64,000 nucleotides of DNA from Fibrobacter sp. UWB16 (GTDB taxonomy: Bacteria; Fibrobacterota; Fibrobacteria; Fibrobacterales; Fibrobacteraceae). A model generated the notes under the pieces. It worked only from the letters and a program-made list of their open reading frames with translations. It was not told the DNA's origin and ran no database searches. The translations under genes and the position numbers were made by a program. The DNA lies in contig NZ_OCMS01000001.1 in NCBI RefSeq assembly GCF_900215325.1, forward strand, positions 744,001-808,000. The letters run 5' to 3'. How positions within the stretch are numbered: the stretch's first letter is position 1; each line of letters opens with the position of its first letter. Positions 44,019 to 51,980 of the stretch are shown here, in pieces.

Positions 44019-46325
44019 TTAAAGAACAGCTGGTTCTTGGCATTTTAAATAGGATGTGCCATCCAGTTCTTGATACGGGGCAATTCCCAAAATATTGAAC
44101 GAACTGCCGGCATTATTCTTGGCATAATCATAGAACAAAATCGACGATATCTTGGAAGGATCGATAGGCACCCTTGTTTCGCTGTCAACAAATTCATTCC
44201 AGGATTTACATTCAATTTTGGCATAACCATCCGTCTGTGGCAACGTCACGCCCGGCAATTTAGATACGTTTGCAAAATCATTTTGTTCAGCATCATTTAT
44301 TGCAATATGTAAATCATTCTCTGAAGCATAAACAATGCACATGCCTCCCCAATATTTGAGATCTTTCGCCTGCAACTTGCCATTTTCATCTTTATCAGCA
44401 ATGTTAAATCCGAAGCCAGCATTTCCTGCACCTTTATGCGTTACACAAAGTCCCTGACAGCGGTTTAGAACAGGTTGCAACGAATCCTGACCTAACTCGC
44501 TATTCACTTGTACAGGATAAGTCTCATTGACTTCATCGTTATCCTTGAATGCATACCAATGGCCACCATCACTTGTCACCGTCGAATACCCCGTTTTCAC
44601 ACTCAAATAACCATCCGGACCATACCAGACTGGACTAAGATTTTTGAAAGAGCACTCATCCTTATACACCTTGCTACTGCTAGAACTGCGCGGGGTTCGG
44701 CTCGAAGAACTTATCGGCGTGTAAGAGGTTTTGGGGATGGAGCAAGCCCCATTAGCAGAATATTTTCCAATACCCGCTATATTAAACTGGTTCCTATCGC
44801 CGTTTTCATAGCTCTTTACAACAAACAGCACCGTACTCACTGCCGTTCCCAGATTCGGGACACTCGGTTGAAAATCATCCCAGGCAACACACTTTTCGAT
44901 AAGCCCTCCCGATGCAGGGAGAGAGGCTTTCGGAGAATTTTCGTACGGGACATCTTTTACAACAACATTTAAGTAAGCATCCTTTTCGGAATAGTAAGTG
45001 ATGCAAATACCACCCCAATCCTTGATATCGGCAAATTTAGCTTCTCCATAGCAAGTATTACCTTCACAAGAAGTCAATGTATCTTCAGCAATATTGAAGG
45101 CTACAGCAGATGCGGCATAATCCGCTTTTTCCAAAGTAAACTCCATCGTTCCACAAAAGCCTTTACATTCAACGATAATCGGCTCATACATATAGGGTTC
45201 ATACTCCATTTCCCTATACGCAGGGAATTCTATTCTTGTATACGCCCCCTCGGGAGAAACATCGAAATCATACAACATTCCAGCGTATTCATCTAAATCA
45301 TTATAGCCCGTATTTACAATGCCAGACCTATTCAAGCCCTTCCACAGGCAAGTCAAGGAATCGTCGTTTGTAGTAACCAGGCCTAAATCCGGTTCATTCG
45401 TACCGTCATCGCGATTCCACTGCGGAAGATTTTCATCGTAAGTACTGATACCAAAGATATTGAATTCTCCCGAGCCATCGGAATTACTCATAAATACAAA
45501 GTTGATTGCCTTGACTTCTTTAGCAGCCTCTTCGCCTGAATAGATCTTGCTCAATTTTGCCTTATTGTATTCCGCCCAGCTAGACACCTTAAAGTCGCTC
45601 CATTTGGCACAACGCGTAATGGCTTCATCAGAACCAAGCATATTCATAAGCGTTGGAGTATTCGTTAAAGTTTTCGGAAGCGTAATGCCCGGATAAGCTA
45701 TACCCGGATACACATAATCAATCGTATCTAAACCACCAACATTCACATTGAGATAGACACTCACCGGGTATTCAGAGGCATACGTCACACAGATACCGCC
45801 CCACGCAGAGATATCCACCGTCGAATTTTCTTCGGCAAGCGTAAAACCAAGAGCCACCCAAGGCTTTGATCCCAAGCTTTGTAACTCAGCGCTTCCGCAT
45901 ACGCCTTCACAATAGTCAATAACAGGATCAAAAACATCTTCAGAATAATCATTGCCCATCGGGACTGGCCAAGTTATACGAGAATAATCATCGCTAAAGC
46001 TGAACCAATATCCCGTATTTTCATTACCGGTATTGATTTTGTAGTCCGTTTTGCCATTCCACACGTCAAACTTAGGAACAGCCACTACACTGCTAGAGGA
46101 CTGGACTGCAGAAGAACTTTCGACAGCAGAGGAGCCTCCCACAACAGACGAACTGCTTTCAACAGCAGAAGAACCGTTCACGACAGACGAACTGCTTTCA
46201 CCATGAGCAATCGGATTACCATCTTCCGTGACACCCGCCGTATTATCGTCCGAGCACGCCACAAAGCCGAACGCAAACGCACATGCAGAAACGCATGCCG
46301 ATATGTTAAGAAAATTCTTAAGCAT
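44019..46325 (-). CDS. Repeat-domain lipoprotein with three beta-domains (paralog 2)
   Basis: 768 residues, lipobox FVAC (Cys24), then GVTEDGNPIAHG and serine-rich linkers to about residue 85. Three copies of the same domain as in the neighbouring lipoproteins follow (about 88-305, 330-540, 565-760), each with GYWFSF or HWYAF, CxGxCG (CEGVCG, CKGFCG, CQGLCV), WGG[IM]C[VI][TV]Y, a KC.W or RCAKW element and a G[IV]xxY end. The conserved cysteines may pair. The start ATG lies inside the TIGR02147 gene upstream (8-base overlap ATGCTTAA), with GGAGGG in that gene as its ribosome binding site, so the pair is translationally coupled. Confidence 0.78.
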   Translation of the reverse strand: MLKNFLNISACVSACAFAFGFVACSDDNTAGVTEDGNPIAHGESSSSVVNGSSAVESSSSVVGGSSAVESSSAVQSSSSVVAVPKFDVWNGKTDYKINTGNENTGYWFSFSDDYSRITWPVPMGNDYSEDVFDPVIDYCEGVCGSAELQSLGSKPWVALGFTLAEENSTVDISAWGGICVTYASEYPVSVYLNVNVGGLDTIDYVYPGIAYPGITLPKTLTNTPTLMNMLGSDEAITRCAKWSDFKVSSWAEYNKAKLSKIYSGEEAAKEVKAINFVFMSNSDGSGEFNIFGISTYDENLPQWNRDDGTNEPDLGLVTTNDDSLTCLWKGLNRSGIVNTGYNDLDEYAGMLYDFDVSPEGAYTRIEFPAYREMEYEPYMYEPIIVECKGFCGTMEFTLEKADYAASAVAFNIAEDTLTSCEGNTCYGEAKFADIKDWGGICITYYSEKDAYLNVVVKDVPYENSPKASLPASGGLIEKCVAWDDFQPSVPNLGTAVSTVLFVVKSYENGDRNQFNIAGIGKYSANGACSIPKTSYTPISSSSRTPRSSSSSKVYKDECSFKNLSPVWYGPDGYLSVKTGYSTVTSDGGHWYAFKDNDEVNETYPVQVNSELGQDSLQPVLNRCQGLCVTHKGAGNAGFGFNIADKDENGKLQAKDLKYWGGMCIVYASENDLHIAINDAEQNDFANVSKLPGVTLPQTDGYAKIECKSWNEFVDSETRVPIDPSKISSILFYDYAKNNAGSSFNILGIAPYQELDGTSYLKCQEPAVL

Positions 46326-47145
46326 GATTTTTTCCCTCCTCCCACGTCAGCGGGAACAACTGTAAATTCAATCTGTAGACACGACCGACGCCACGGCCCT
46401 TCAACGCAATTTGAGCGATGCGCTTGCGGCAAGCATCAATTTCTTGCACAATTTGCTCGTAATCTTCGTCCGAAATTCCCATGGTAAGCCCAGAATAATT
46501 GCGTTCCGTCGATGAAAATTTTTCTAGCGCTTCATCTGCAAAATGGATCATCTCATGATGCAAAGAACGCATCGCCACCGACATAATTTCAGGAGACCCC
46601 GTCAGATGCCTATCGACCTGTTCGTAGGCATCGCCATTTTTCTTTAGGAGTCCCGCATCTACCATAAAATCGAGCGACTCGCGGACCTGCCCAGCAGAGG
46701 CTTCCAAACAACAACGCCTTGCAATTTCACCCGGAGTCGCCCCTGGCATCACCGGCGCAAGCTCCCTTACCACCGGATGGATCCAAGTTTCAAAATACCT
46801 GTAAGCATCGCCATCGACAACCTTCACGGCATTGTCTTTTGCTATCTTCAGCATGGACTCAAAAATGGCCTTGCGTTCATCATCCGTTTTGGCATGGCAG
46901 CATTCTACCATGAGCTTAAAATAGTCCAGCTCATAACCTACCAAACGCATTGCGGCACCGACCTTTTCGGCCCCAACAGACGAAAGGCGCGTTTTCTTTT
47001 CACAAACAAGTTTCAAGTACGTCGGCGATGTAAATCCTGCAGAACGGGCAAATTCACGCCACGAAAACGATGATACACGTTTCCGCTCATCGTAATAGTC
47101 CTGCATGTAGCAGCGATAATCCTGATACTCCGTAATCGGCTTCAT
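46318..47145 (-). CDS. TIGR02147 family protein, probable transcriptional regulator (copy 2)
   Basis: 275 residues. The opening ITEYQDYRCYMQDYYDERKR is followed by SFSWREFARSAGFTSPTYLKL, which looks like a helix-turn-helix, and by the long helical DUF4423-type part (HPVVRELAPVMPGATPGEIA, LDFMVDAGLLKKNG, YSGLTMGISDEDYEQI) and the ending RVYRLNLQLFPLTW. It is highly similar to the copy at 48.7 kb across the whole length. DNA binding is inferred. Its stop overlaps the three-domain lipoprotein start by eight bases. Two direct motifs (ATTTCATGATACTA and TTCATGATAC) lie 40-125 bases upstream. Confidence 0.82.
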   Translation of the reverse strand: MKPITEYQDYRCYMQDYYDERKRVSSFSWREFARSAGFTSPTYLKLVCEKKTRLSSVGAEKVGAAMRLVGYELDYFKLMVECCHAKTDDERKAIFESMLKIAKDNAVKVVDGDAYRYFETWIHPVVRELAPVMPGATPGEIARRCCLEASAGQVRESLDFMVDAGLLKKNGDAYEQVDRHLTGSPEIMSVAMRSLHHEMIHFADEALEKFSSTERNYSGLTMGISDEDYEQIVQEIDACRKRIAQIALKGRGVGRVYRLNLQLFPLTWEEGKNHA

Positions 47146-47182
47146 AATAACAAATATACACTATCCTTTTCAAAAAGTCAAT

Positions 47183-47267
47183 ATTTCATGATACTATTTA
47201 TCTAAATTTTATCAATTTAAAGCATTTTTATAAAAAATTCTAAAAATACATTTTATATTCATGATAC
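47183..47267 (-). promoter_or_regulatory. Direct-repeat motif pair upstream of TIGR02147 copy 2
   Basis: ATTTCATGATACTA at 47183-47196 and ATTCATGATAC at 47257-47267, same orientation, 73 bases apart (about seven helical turns). The first is identical over 14 bases to 49533-49546, upstream of copy 3. The surrounding DNA is very AT-rich. Confidence 0.55.
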
Positions 47268-47275
47268 GGAAGCGT

Positions 47276-47303
47276 AAAAAAGTGACCCACTCGGACGAGC
47301 GGG
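47276..47303 (-). terminator. Terminator of the two-domain lipoprotein at 47.3 kb
   Basis: On the minus strand CCCGCTCG, tc, CGAGTGGG, TCACTTTTTT. Confidence 0.75.
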
Positions 47304-47331
47304 CTCAAGAAAAATCAATTCCAGGCGATAA

Positions 47332-48675
47332 TTAGAATGAAGACAATTTCGAGGTGTTTACGGTACAGGAGCCATCAACCAAGTATTTGCCAACAGCGAT
47401 AATATTGATTTTTATCTGGTTGTACAAATTCTCGTCCGAGCTCACTTCGAACTTGACGTCTGTGGCGTTCTTTTCCAATCCAGAATCAGAGAAGTCGTTC
47501 CAAGTAAAGCATTTTTCAGTAGGAACCGTAGCAGCCTCCAAAACATTTTCAGCTTCGAGAGAATCTGCCGCCAGTACGATGCGCATATTCCTTTCGGCCA
47601 TGTAGTACACGCAAAGACCACCCCAGTCGCTAATATCTGCAGTAACCAAGGTCGTATCGCCGACATCATCCTTAACGGTCATTTTGAAGCCAATGCCTGC
47701 ATATGCACGTGTAGAGTTGCCCTTATCCAAAGTGACGCTTGCCGAAAGTCCGCCTTCAAACAAATCTTTATCCGTCAACCATTCGATAACGTTTTTGTAA
47801 CTCGGAGCCTCTGCAGACCAGTACAACAACGAGTTACCGTTCTCTCCACGGTCATTATAGGAATACCACAATCCGCCTTTTATTCCCGACGTATCTTCCC
47901 AGGCAAAATTGCTCGGCACGCTGGAGGTTCCATTCCAAAGGCATGCTTCATCCTTCGCAGGTTCAACAGCTTCAACAGAATCCAGATTGGCAACGCCGTG
48001 CTTATAAGAGCTCACGCCTTTAATATTGAAATAGCCCTTTTGTTTAGCTTCACCAACAAACTTAAAAATAATCGACTTTGCATTTTTCGACGCTTCAATA
48101 CCTGTGTTAGAATCAGAGAACGTCCGCTTGAAATCGGCCCACTTAGCACAGCGAGCAGCCACGGCTCCCTTTTCCGTCTTGTCAAAATTGACTGAAGGCA
48201 TTTCGTTCGAGGATCCAGCTGATTCCTTATAGCCAATCACACCTTCCATCGAGAGTTCCGATTCGTAAGAAACGCAAATGCCGTCCCATTTTGAAATATC
48301 GACGGTCGTATCCTTTTCGGTCAGGGCAATGCCCACGCCCGCACTCGGGACCGCTTCATCACCAAGTTCCACGGTACCGCAAAGGCCGCCACAATGAGAG
48401 ACCAGAGATTCAATGTTGTCCGAAGTAAGGCTATCGCCCTCAATAGTCGGGAACTTGATCAACGACGTGCTCTCTTCATCTTCGTCGTTCACACTGAACC
48501 AATAACCGGAATTACCGTTAATATTGACACGGGCCATGCCGCTTTCGCCATTCCACAGGTCATAGGCCACAGAATTGCCCTCTTCTGTAATTCCCGTAAA
48601 ATTTGAATCCTTGGAGCATGCGACTGCACCAATCAGAACGGCAAATATAGATAAGTTAAGAATTCTACCGAGCAT
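47332..48675 (-). CDS. Repeat-domain lipoprotein with two beta-domains (paralog 3)
   Basis: 447 residues, lipobox GAVAC (Cys20), then GITEEGNSVAYDLWNG, close to the GVTEDGNPIAHG of the three-domain paralog. Two copies of the domain follow without a serine linker (about 40-228 and 245-440): GYWFSV, CGGLCG, ISKWDGICVSY, RCAKWADF; then GLWYSY, ISDWGGLCVYY, KCFTWNDF, AVGKY. Its ATG overlaps the end of the TIGR02147 gene by 11 bases, so the pair is cotranscribed and coupled. A terminator follows. Confidence 0.78.
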   Translation of the reverse strand: MLGRILNLSIFAVLIGAVACSKDSNFTGITEEGNSVAYDLWNGESGMARVNINGNSGYWFSVNDEDEESTSLIKFPTIEGDSLTSDNIESLVSHCGGLCGTVELGDEAVPSAGVGIALTEKDTTVDISKWDGICVSYESELSMEGVIGYKESAGSSNEMPSVNFDKTEKGAVAARCAKWADFKRTFSDSNTGIEASKNAKSIIFKFVGEAKQKGYFNIKGVSSYKHGVANLDSVEAVEPAKDEACLWNGTSSVPSNFAWEDTSGIKGGLWYSYNDRGENGNSLLYWSAEAPSYKNVIEWLTDKDLFEGGLSASVTLDKGNSTRAYAGIGFKMTVKDDVGDTTLVTADISDWGGLCVYYMAERNMRIVLAADSLEAENVLEAATVPTEKCFTWNDFSDSGLEKNATDVKFEVSSDENLYNQIKINIIAVGKYLVDGSCTVNTSKLSSF

Positions 48676-49495
48676 CGGACTTATCCTCTTTCCATGTCAA
48701 CGGAAACAACTGTAAATTCAACCTATAAACTCTTTCTGTACCACGACTATTCAAAGCAATTTGTGCCACTTTCTTTCGGCAAACATCAAGTTCCTGCAAA
48801 ATCTTCTTATAGTCTTCGGCAGAAATCCCCATGGTAAGCCCAGTAAAGTTTCTTTCCGAGGGCGCAAATCGATTGATGGATTCTTCTGCAAAATGGGCCA
48901 TTTCGCGATGCATATAGCGCAAAGCAAGCGACACCGCCGATGACTGGCCTTTTAGATGCTTGTCCGCCTGTTCATAGGTATCGCCGTTCTTTTTCAACAG
49001 CCCCACTCGCACCATAAAATCGAGCGAATCGCGAACTTCACCGGCAGAAACGCCTTCGCAGCAGCGCCTTGCGATATCACCCGGAGTAGCCCCCGGCATT
49101 ACCGGAGCAAGCTCTCTAACAACGGGGTGTACCCAAGACTGAAAATATTTAAACGCATCGCCATCGATAATTTTGACCTTGTTGTTTGCGGCCAATTCCA
49201 GCATAGCTTCATAAGCGATTTTGCGTTCCTGGTCATTTTTGGAATGGCAATACGTCACCATCGACTTGAAGTACTCAAGTTCAAACCCGGCCAGTTCCAT
49301 TGCATTGCCGACCTTTTCGGCCCCTTGAGGCGAAAGGCGGGTCTTGCCTTCACACACTAATTTTAAGTAAGTTGGGGACGTAAAGCCCGAAGCACGAGCA
49401 AATTCACGCCACGAAAACGACGAGAGTCTCTTCTTCTCGTTGTAGTAATCCTGCATATAAATGCGGTAGTCTTCATATTCCGTGACGGACTTCAT
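48665..49495 (-). CDS. TIGR02147 family protein, probable transcriptional regulator (copy 3)
   Basis: 276 residues from the ATG at 49493-49495 (a TTG two codons earlier is possible). Nearly the same sequence as copy 2: VTEYEDYRIYMQDYYNEKKR, SFSWREFARASGFTSPTYLKL, HPVVRELAPVMPGATPGDIA, FTGLTMGISAEDYKKI, RVYRLNLQLFPLTW. The N-terminal region looks like a helix-turn-helix. Its stop overlaps the two-domain lipoprotein start by 11 bases. Copies 2 and 3 with their lipoproteins look like a tandem duplication of a regulator-lipoprotein unit. Confidence 0.82.
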   Translation of the reverse strand: MKSVTEYEDYRIYMQDYYNEKKRLSSFSWREFARASGFTSPTYLKLVCEGKTRLSPQGAEKVGNAMELAGFELEYFKSMVTYCHSKNDQERKIAYEAMLELAANNKVKIIDGDAFKYFQSWVHPVVRELAPVMPGATPGDIARRCCEGVSAGEVRDSLDFMVRVGLLKKNGDTYEQADKHLKGQSSAVSLALRYMHREMAHFAEESINRFAPSERNFTGLTMGISAEDYKKILQELDVCRKKVAQIALNSRGTERVYRLNLQLFPLTWKEDKSDAR

Positions 49496-49532
49496 AATCA
49501 AAAATATACATTATTTCATCATTCCAAGCAAC

Positions 49533-49618
49533 ATTTCATGATACTAGCTTTTGTTTTTCGAACAAAATTAAGTAATTTTTAGCAAATTTTTACAAAAACC
49601 AAATCCTATGATACTAAA
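49533..49618 (-). promoter_or_regulatory. Direct-repeat motif pair upstream of TIGR02147 copy 3
   Basis: ATTTCATGATACTA at 49533-49546 and CCTATGATACTAAA at 49605-49618, same orientation, 70 bases apart. The second contains TGATACTAAA, which is also the left arm of an inverted repeat at 61237-61246. A weaker ATTTCATCAT lies at 49513. Confidence 0.55.
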
Positions 49619-49630
49619 GTAAATAAACAC

Positions 49631-49653
49631 AAAAAAGCGGGCATAAAGCCCGC
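49631..49653 (-). terminator. Terminator of hisH
   Basis: On the minus strand GCGGGC, tttat, GCCCGC, TTTTTT, 29 bases after the stop. Confidence 0.9.
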
Positions 49654-49681
49654 ACCTTCATAGCCTATTTTCTAAAGCCTA

Positions 49682-50296
49682 CTAAATATTCCAGTCGCAG
49701 AAGTTCTTGAGCATGGCGAGGCCAACTTCGCCACTTTTCTCCTGATGGAACTGGCTTGCAATTAAGTTATCCTTGCCCAAAAGCCCTGTAAAGGTCTGCG
49801 AACCATAAGTCGTTTCGGCAAAGGAATATTCCGCCGGGACCTGCGGGTAGTAGGAATGCACGTAGTAAAAATCGCAACCGCTGCGAATGCCCTTCATGAT
49901 CGGGTGTTCGCGCGTGAAGTTCACCTGATTCCAGCCCATGTGCGGGATCTTGAGGCCAGGTTCATCCTTAAAGCGCACCGCGCGGCCAGGAATGAGTCCA
50001 AGCGTCTTGACGCCACCGTCTTCTTCGCTTTCTTCAAGAATGATCTGGCAGCCGATGCAAATGCCAAGCACTGGGTTACCTGCTTTTACAACAGTCTTGA
50101 TGGCTTCGCCGATTCCTGTTTTAGTCAAAGTTTCCATGGCCGAAGCAGCAGCGCCCACGCCCGGGAAAATCAAGCGCGTAGCTTTTGCAATTTCATCGGG
50201 ATCACGACTCACCTTGGCGTCTGCACCAATGAACTTAAGCGCATTCATCACCGATGTCAAGTTGCCAGCATTGTAATCCACAACAGTAATAGCCAT
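49682..50296 (-). CDS. hisH: Imidazole glycerol phosphate synthase, glutaminase subunit HisH
   Basis: Supplies ammonia from glutamine to HisF in histidine synthesis. 204 residues. The opening VVDYNAGNLTSVMNAL is typical, the nucleophile is Cys80 in GICIGCQ, and the catalytic His184 and Glu186 lie in SQFHQEKSGEVG (most homologs have FHPEKS, so Pro is Gln here). MGWN and YYVHSY support HisH over other class I amidotransferases. No other his gene is adjacent. Confidence 0.94.
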   Translation of the reverse strand: MAITVVDYNAGNLTSVMNALKFIGADAKVSRDPDEIAKATRLIFPGVGAAASAMETLTKTGIGEAIKTVVKAGNPVLGICIGCQIILEESEEDGGVKTLGLIPGRAVRFKDEPGLKIPHMGWNQVNFTREHPIMKGIRSGCDFYYVHSYYPQVPAEYSFAETTYGSQTFTGLLGKDNLIASQFHQEKSGEVGLAMLKNFCDWNI

Positions 50297-50332
50297 AAAA
50301 ACCTCATTAACTTTTACACGTACAAAGATAGA

Positions 50333-50356
50333 AAAAAGAACCGCCGAAGCGGTTCC
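50333..50356 (-). terminator. Terminator of the DUF3078-like gene
   Basis: On the minus strand GAACCGC, ttcg, GCGGTTC, TTTTTT. A UUCG tetraloop hairpin with a T tract. Confidence 0.88.
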
Positions 50357-50382
50357 CTTAAATAGTTTGATTTGATTCTAGA

Positions 50383-51255
50383 TTAGAACCAGCGCCAGGT
50401 CACACCGACGAGAATCACGTTCTTGTGCTGAGAATCCTTGTCCAGGTCCTTATCGTAAGCGATGTCATAGCTGACCTGGAATTCAAGTAGCGGAGAAAGC
50501 GTAATTGCAAGGAGGTTTTCCCACCTGCCGTCGATTTCATCAACACCCTTGAAGTTCACAAATGCCCACAGACGGCTCTTGAACGTCACGAGATCAGAGA
50601 ATGCATACTTGTATTCCGTGATGCTTTCGAGACCCGGTTCATCCTTGAACTTTTCAATCTTCTTCGTATCGGGATCGTCTGCAAAGGCATAGTCCGTCGA
50701 AATGGTCATGCGGTTTGCAAAAGCAAGGCGCGTAGAGAAGTTTTCGGTCGGGAAAAAGCCGACACCAGCCATCTGCGTGACATAACCCGGAGCCATAAAG
50801 TGAGAAACGGTCGTTCTGATTTCGTCGCCGTTTTCATCTTCGCTATAAGCGTAACCCCTAATAAACTGAGATTCAAAGCGGGCGCCAAGGTACGGCTTAA
50901 TCTTTTCAGAGGCGTTAAAGTCGGCCATGGTTTCGTAGAAGATCTTGTCAGCAGACTTGCGCTTGCCGAGACCATCCGTCCAAGTGTAACCAAGGGCGAG
51001 GTTCAGCTTGTTGCGCCAGTCAACGACTTCCCAGTGATTCTTAAGGTCGGCATCATAGCTGAAAAGCCATGTGTAAGAAGATGTACCGTCTTCGAACTTC
51101 CAGTTGTTAAACTGCATGCGAGTGAACTTAACGGCAGCGACCACGTCGGCAGTCATATTTTCAGGGAGATAGCCTTCAAACATGCCCCCCTCAGCGAATG
51201 CCGTCGATGCAGAAATGAGAGCTGCACAACCGAGTGCGAATAATGATTTTTTCAT
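50383..51255 (-). CDS. DUF3078-like outer-membrane protein
   Basis: 290 residues from the ATG at 51253-51255, where GGAAGGAA precedes and a signal peptide follows (MKKSLFALGCAALISASTAFAEG). The mature part is a series of amphipathic strands (WRNKLNLALGYTWTDGLG, YETMADFNASEKIKPYLGAR, SRLWAFVNFKG, VILVGVTWRWF). The terminal aromatic residue fits the barrel-assembly signal. The early AVKFTRMQFNNWKFEDG part and overall size resemble DUF3078 proteins. Function unknown. Confidence 0.65.
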   Translation of the reverse strand: MKKSLFALGCAALISASTAFAEGGMFEGYLPENMTADVVAAVKFTRMQFNNWKFEDGTSSYTWLFSYDADLKNHWEVVDWRNKLNLALGYTWTDGLGKRKSADKIFYETMADFNASEKIKPYLGARFESQFIRGYAYSEDENGDEIRTTVSHFMAPGYVTQMAGVGFFPTENFSTRLAFANRMTISTDYAFADDPDTKKIEKFKDEPGLESITEYKYAFSDLVTFKSRLWAFVNFKGVDEIDGRWENLLAITLSPLLEFQVSYDIAYDKDLDKDSQHKNVILVGVTWRWF

Positions 51256-51372
51256 ATTCCTTCCTTGTTTATGGTCCTTCTTTCCCATAGACCTTTTTGT
51301 TTGACTTAAAGATAACATTTTTTTAAGAGAAAAACAGATTCAATGCATTTTTCGATTACTATTATTACAAAC

Positions 51373-51891
51373 ATGTTACTCAAGCGCCTAGTCATAGTTT
51401 TATTCCTGATTTTTTGCACCGAAAACGTTCTCGCAAAGGACGTTTCCAAGAAATCGCCATGGACTTTTGAAGCCGGCATTTCAGCTGGGCGCCCCACCCC
51501 GATTATGGTCAATGCGGGGGTCGGCTACAATAACATCTTTTTCAGGGCCATGGGCGGCGGAATGTACTTCGGCACCGATGATTTCTGGGTCGGATACCGC
51601 GGCGGATTCGCCTGGGAATTTTTCCGTGAATTACCGTTTACGCTAGACCTCGGCATTGGGGGCGGATACGCTTTTGCAAAGGCTCCCAACGGATACCTCA
51701 AGGCTTTAAACAAGGCCAACGACGAGAGGATGGTCCGTTCGTACAACTACAAGGAATCACTTGATATTTCTGTCGAAGTGCGTGCAAGCATCTACGGGGC
51801 GTTTACGCAAATTGGGATTCCTGTCCATTACTTTATGAAACATGACGAACCGACGGTGCTCTGGCAAGTCGGGTATGCGTACAAGTTCTAA
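51373..51891 (+). CDS. Small secreted outer-membrane-like protein
   Basis: 172 residues from the ATG at 51373 with a signal peptide (MLLKRLVIVLFLIFCTENVLA). The mature part is glycine-rich beta structure (FEAGISAGRPTPIMVNAGVG, GGMYFGTDDFWVGYRGGFAW, LGIGGGYAFAK) ending in an aromatic (VGYAYKF). An eight-stranded barrel is plausible. No family is recognised. It is divergent from the DUF3078-like gene and convergent with argG. Confidence 0.6.
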   Translation: MLLKRLVIVLFLIFCTENVLAKDVSKKSPWTFEAGISAGRPTPIMVNAGVGYNNIFFRAMGGGMYFGTDDFWVGYRGGFAWEFFRELPFTLDLGIGGGYAFAKAPNGYLKALNKANDERMVRSYNYKESLDISVEVRASIYGAFTQIGIPVHYFMKHDEPTVLWQVGYAYKF

Positions 51892-51980
51892 ATAAAAAAT
51901 CCCGGCTCGGATGAGTCGGAATTTTTGAATGCTTTGAGAAGCGCTATTCAAGAGTGCGCCCGAAGGGCGCGACTTTTAAA

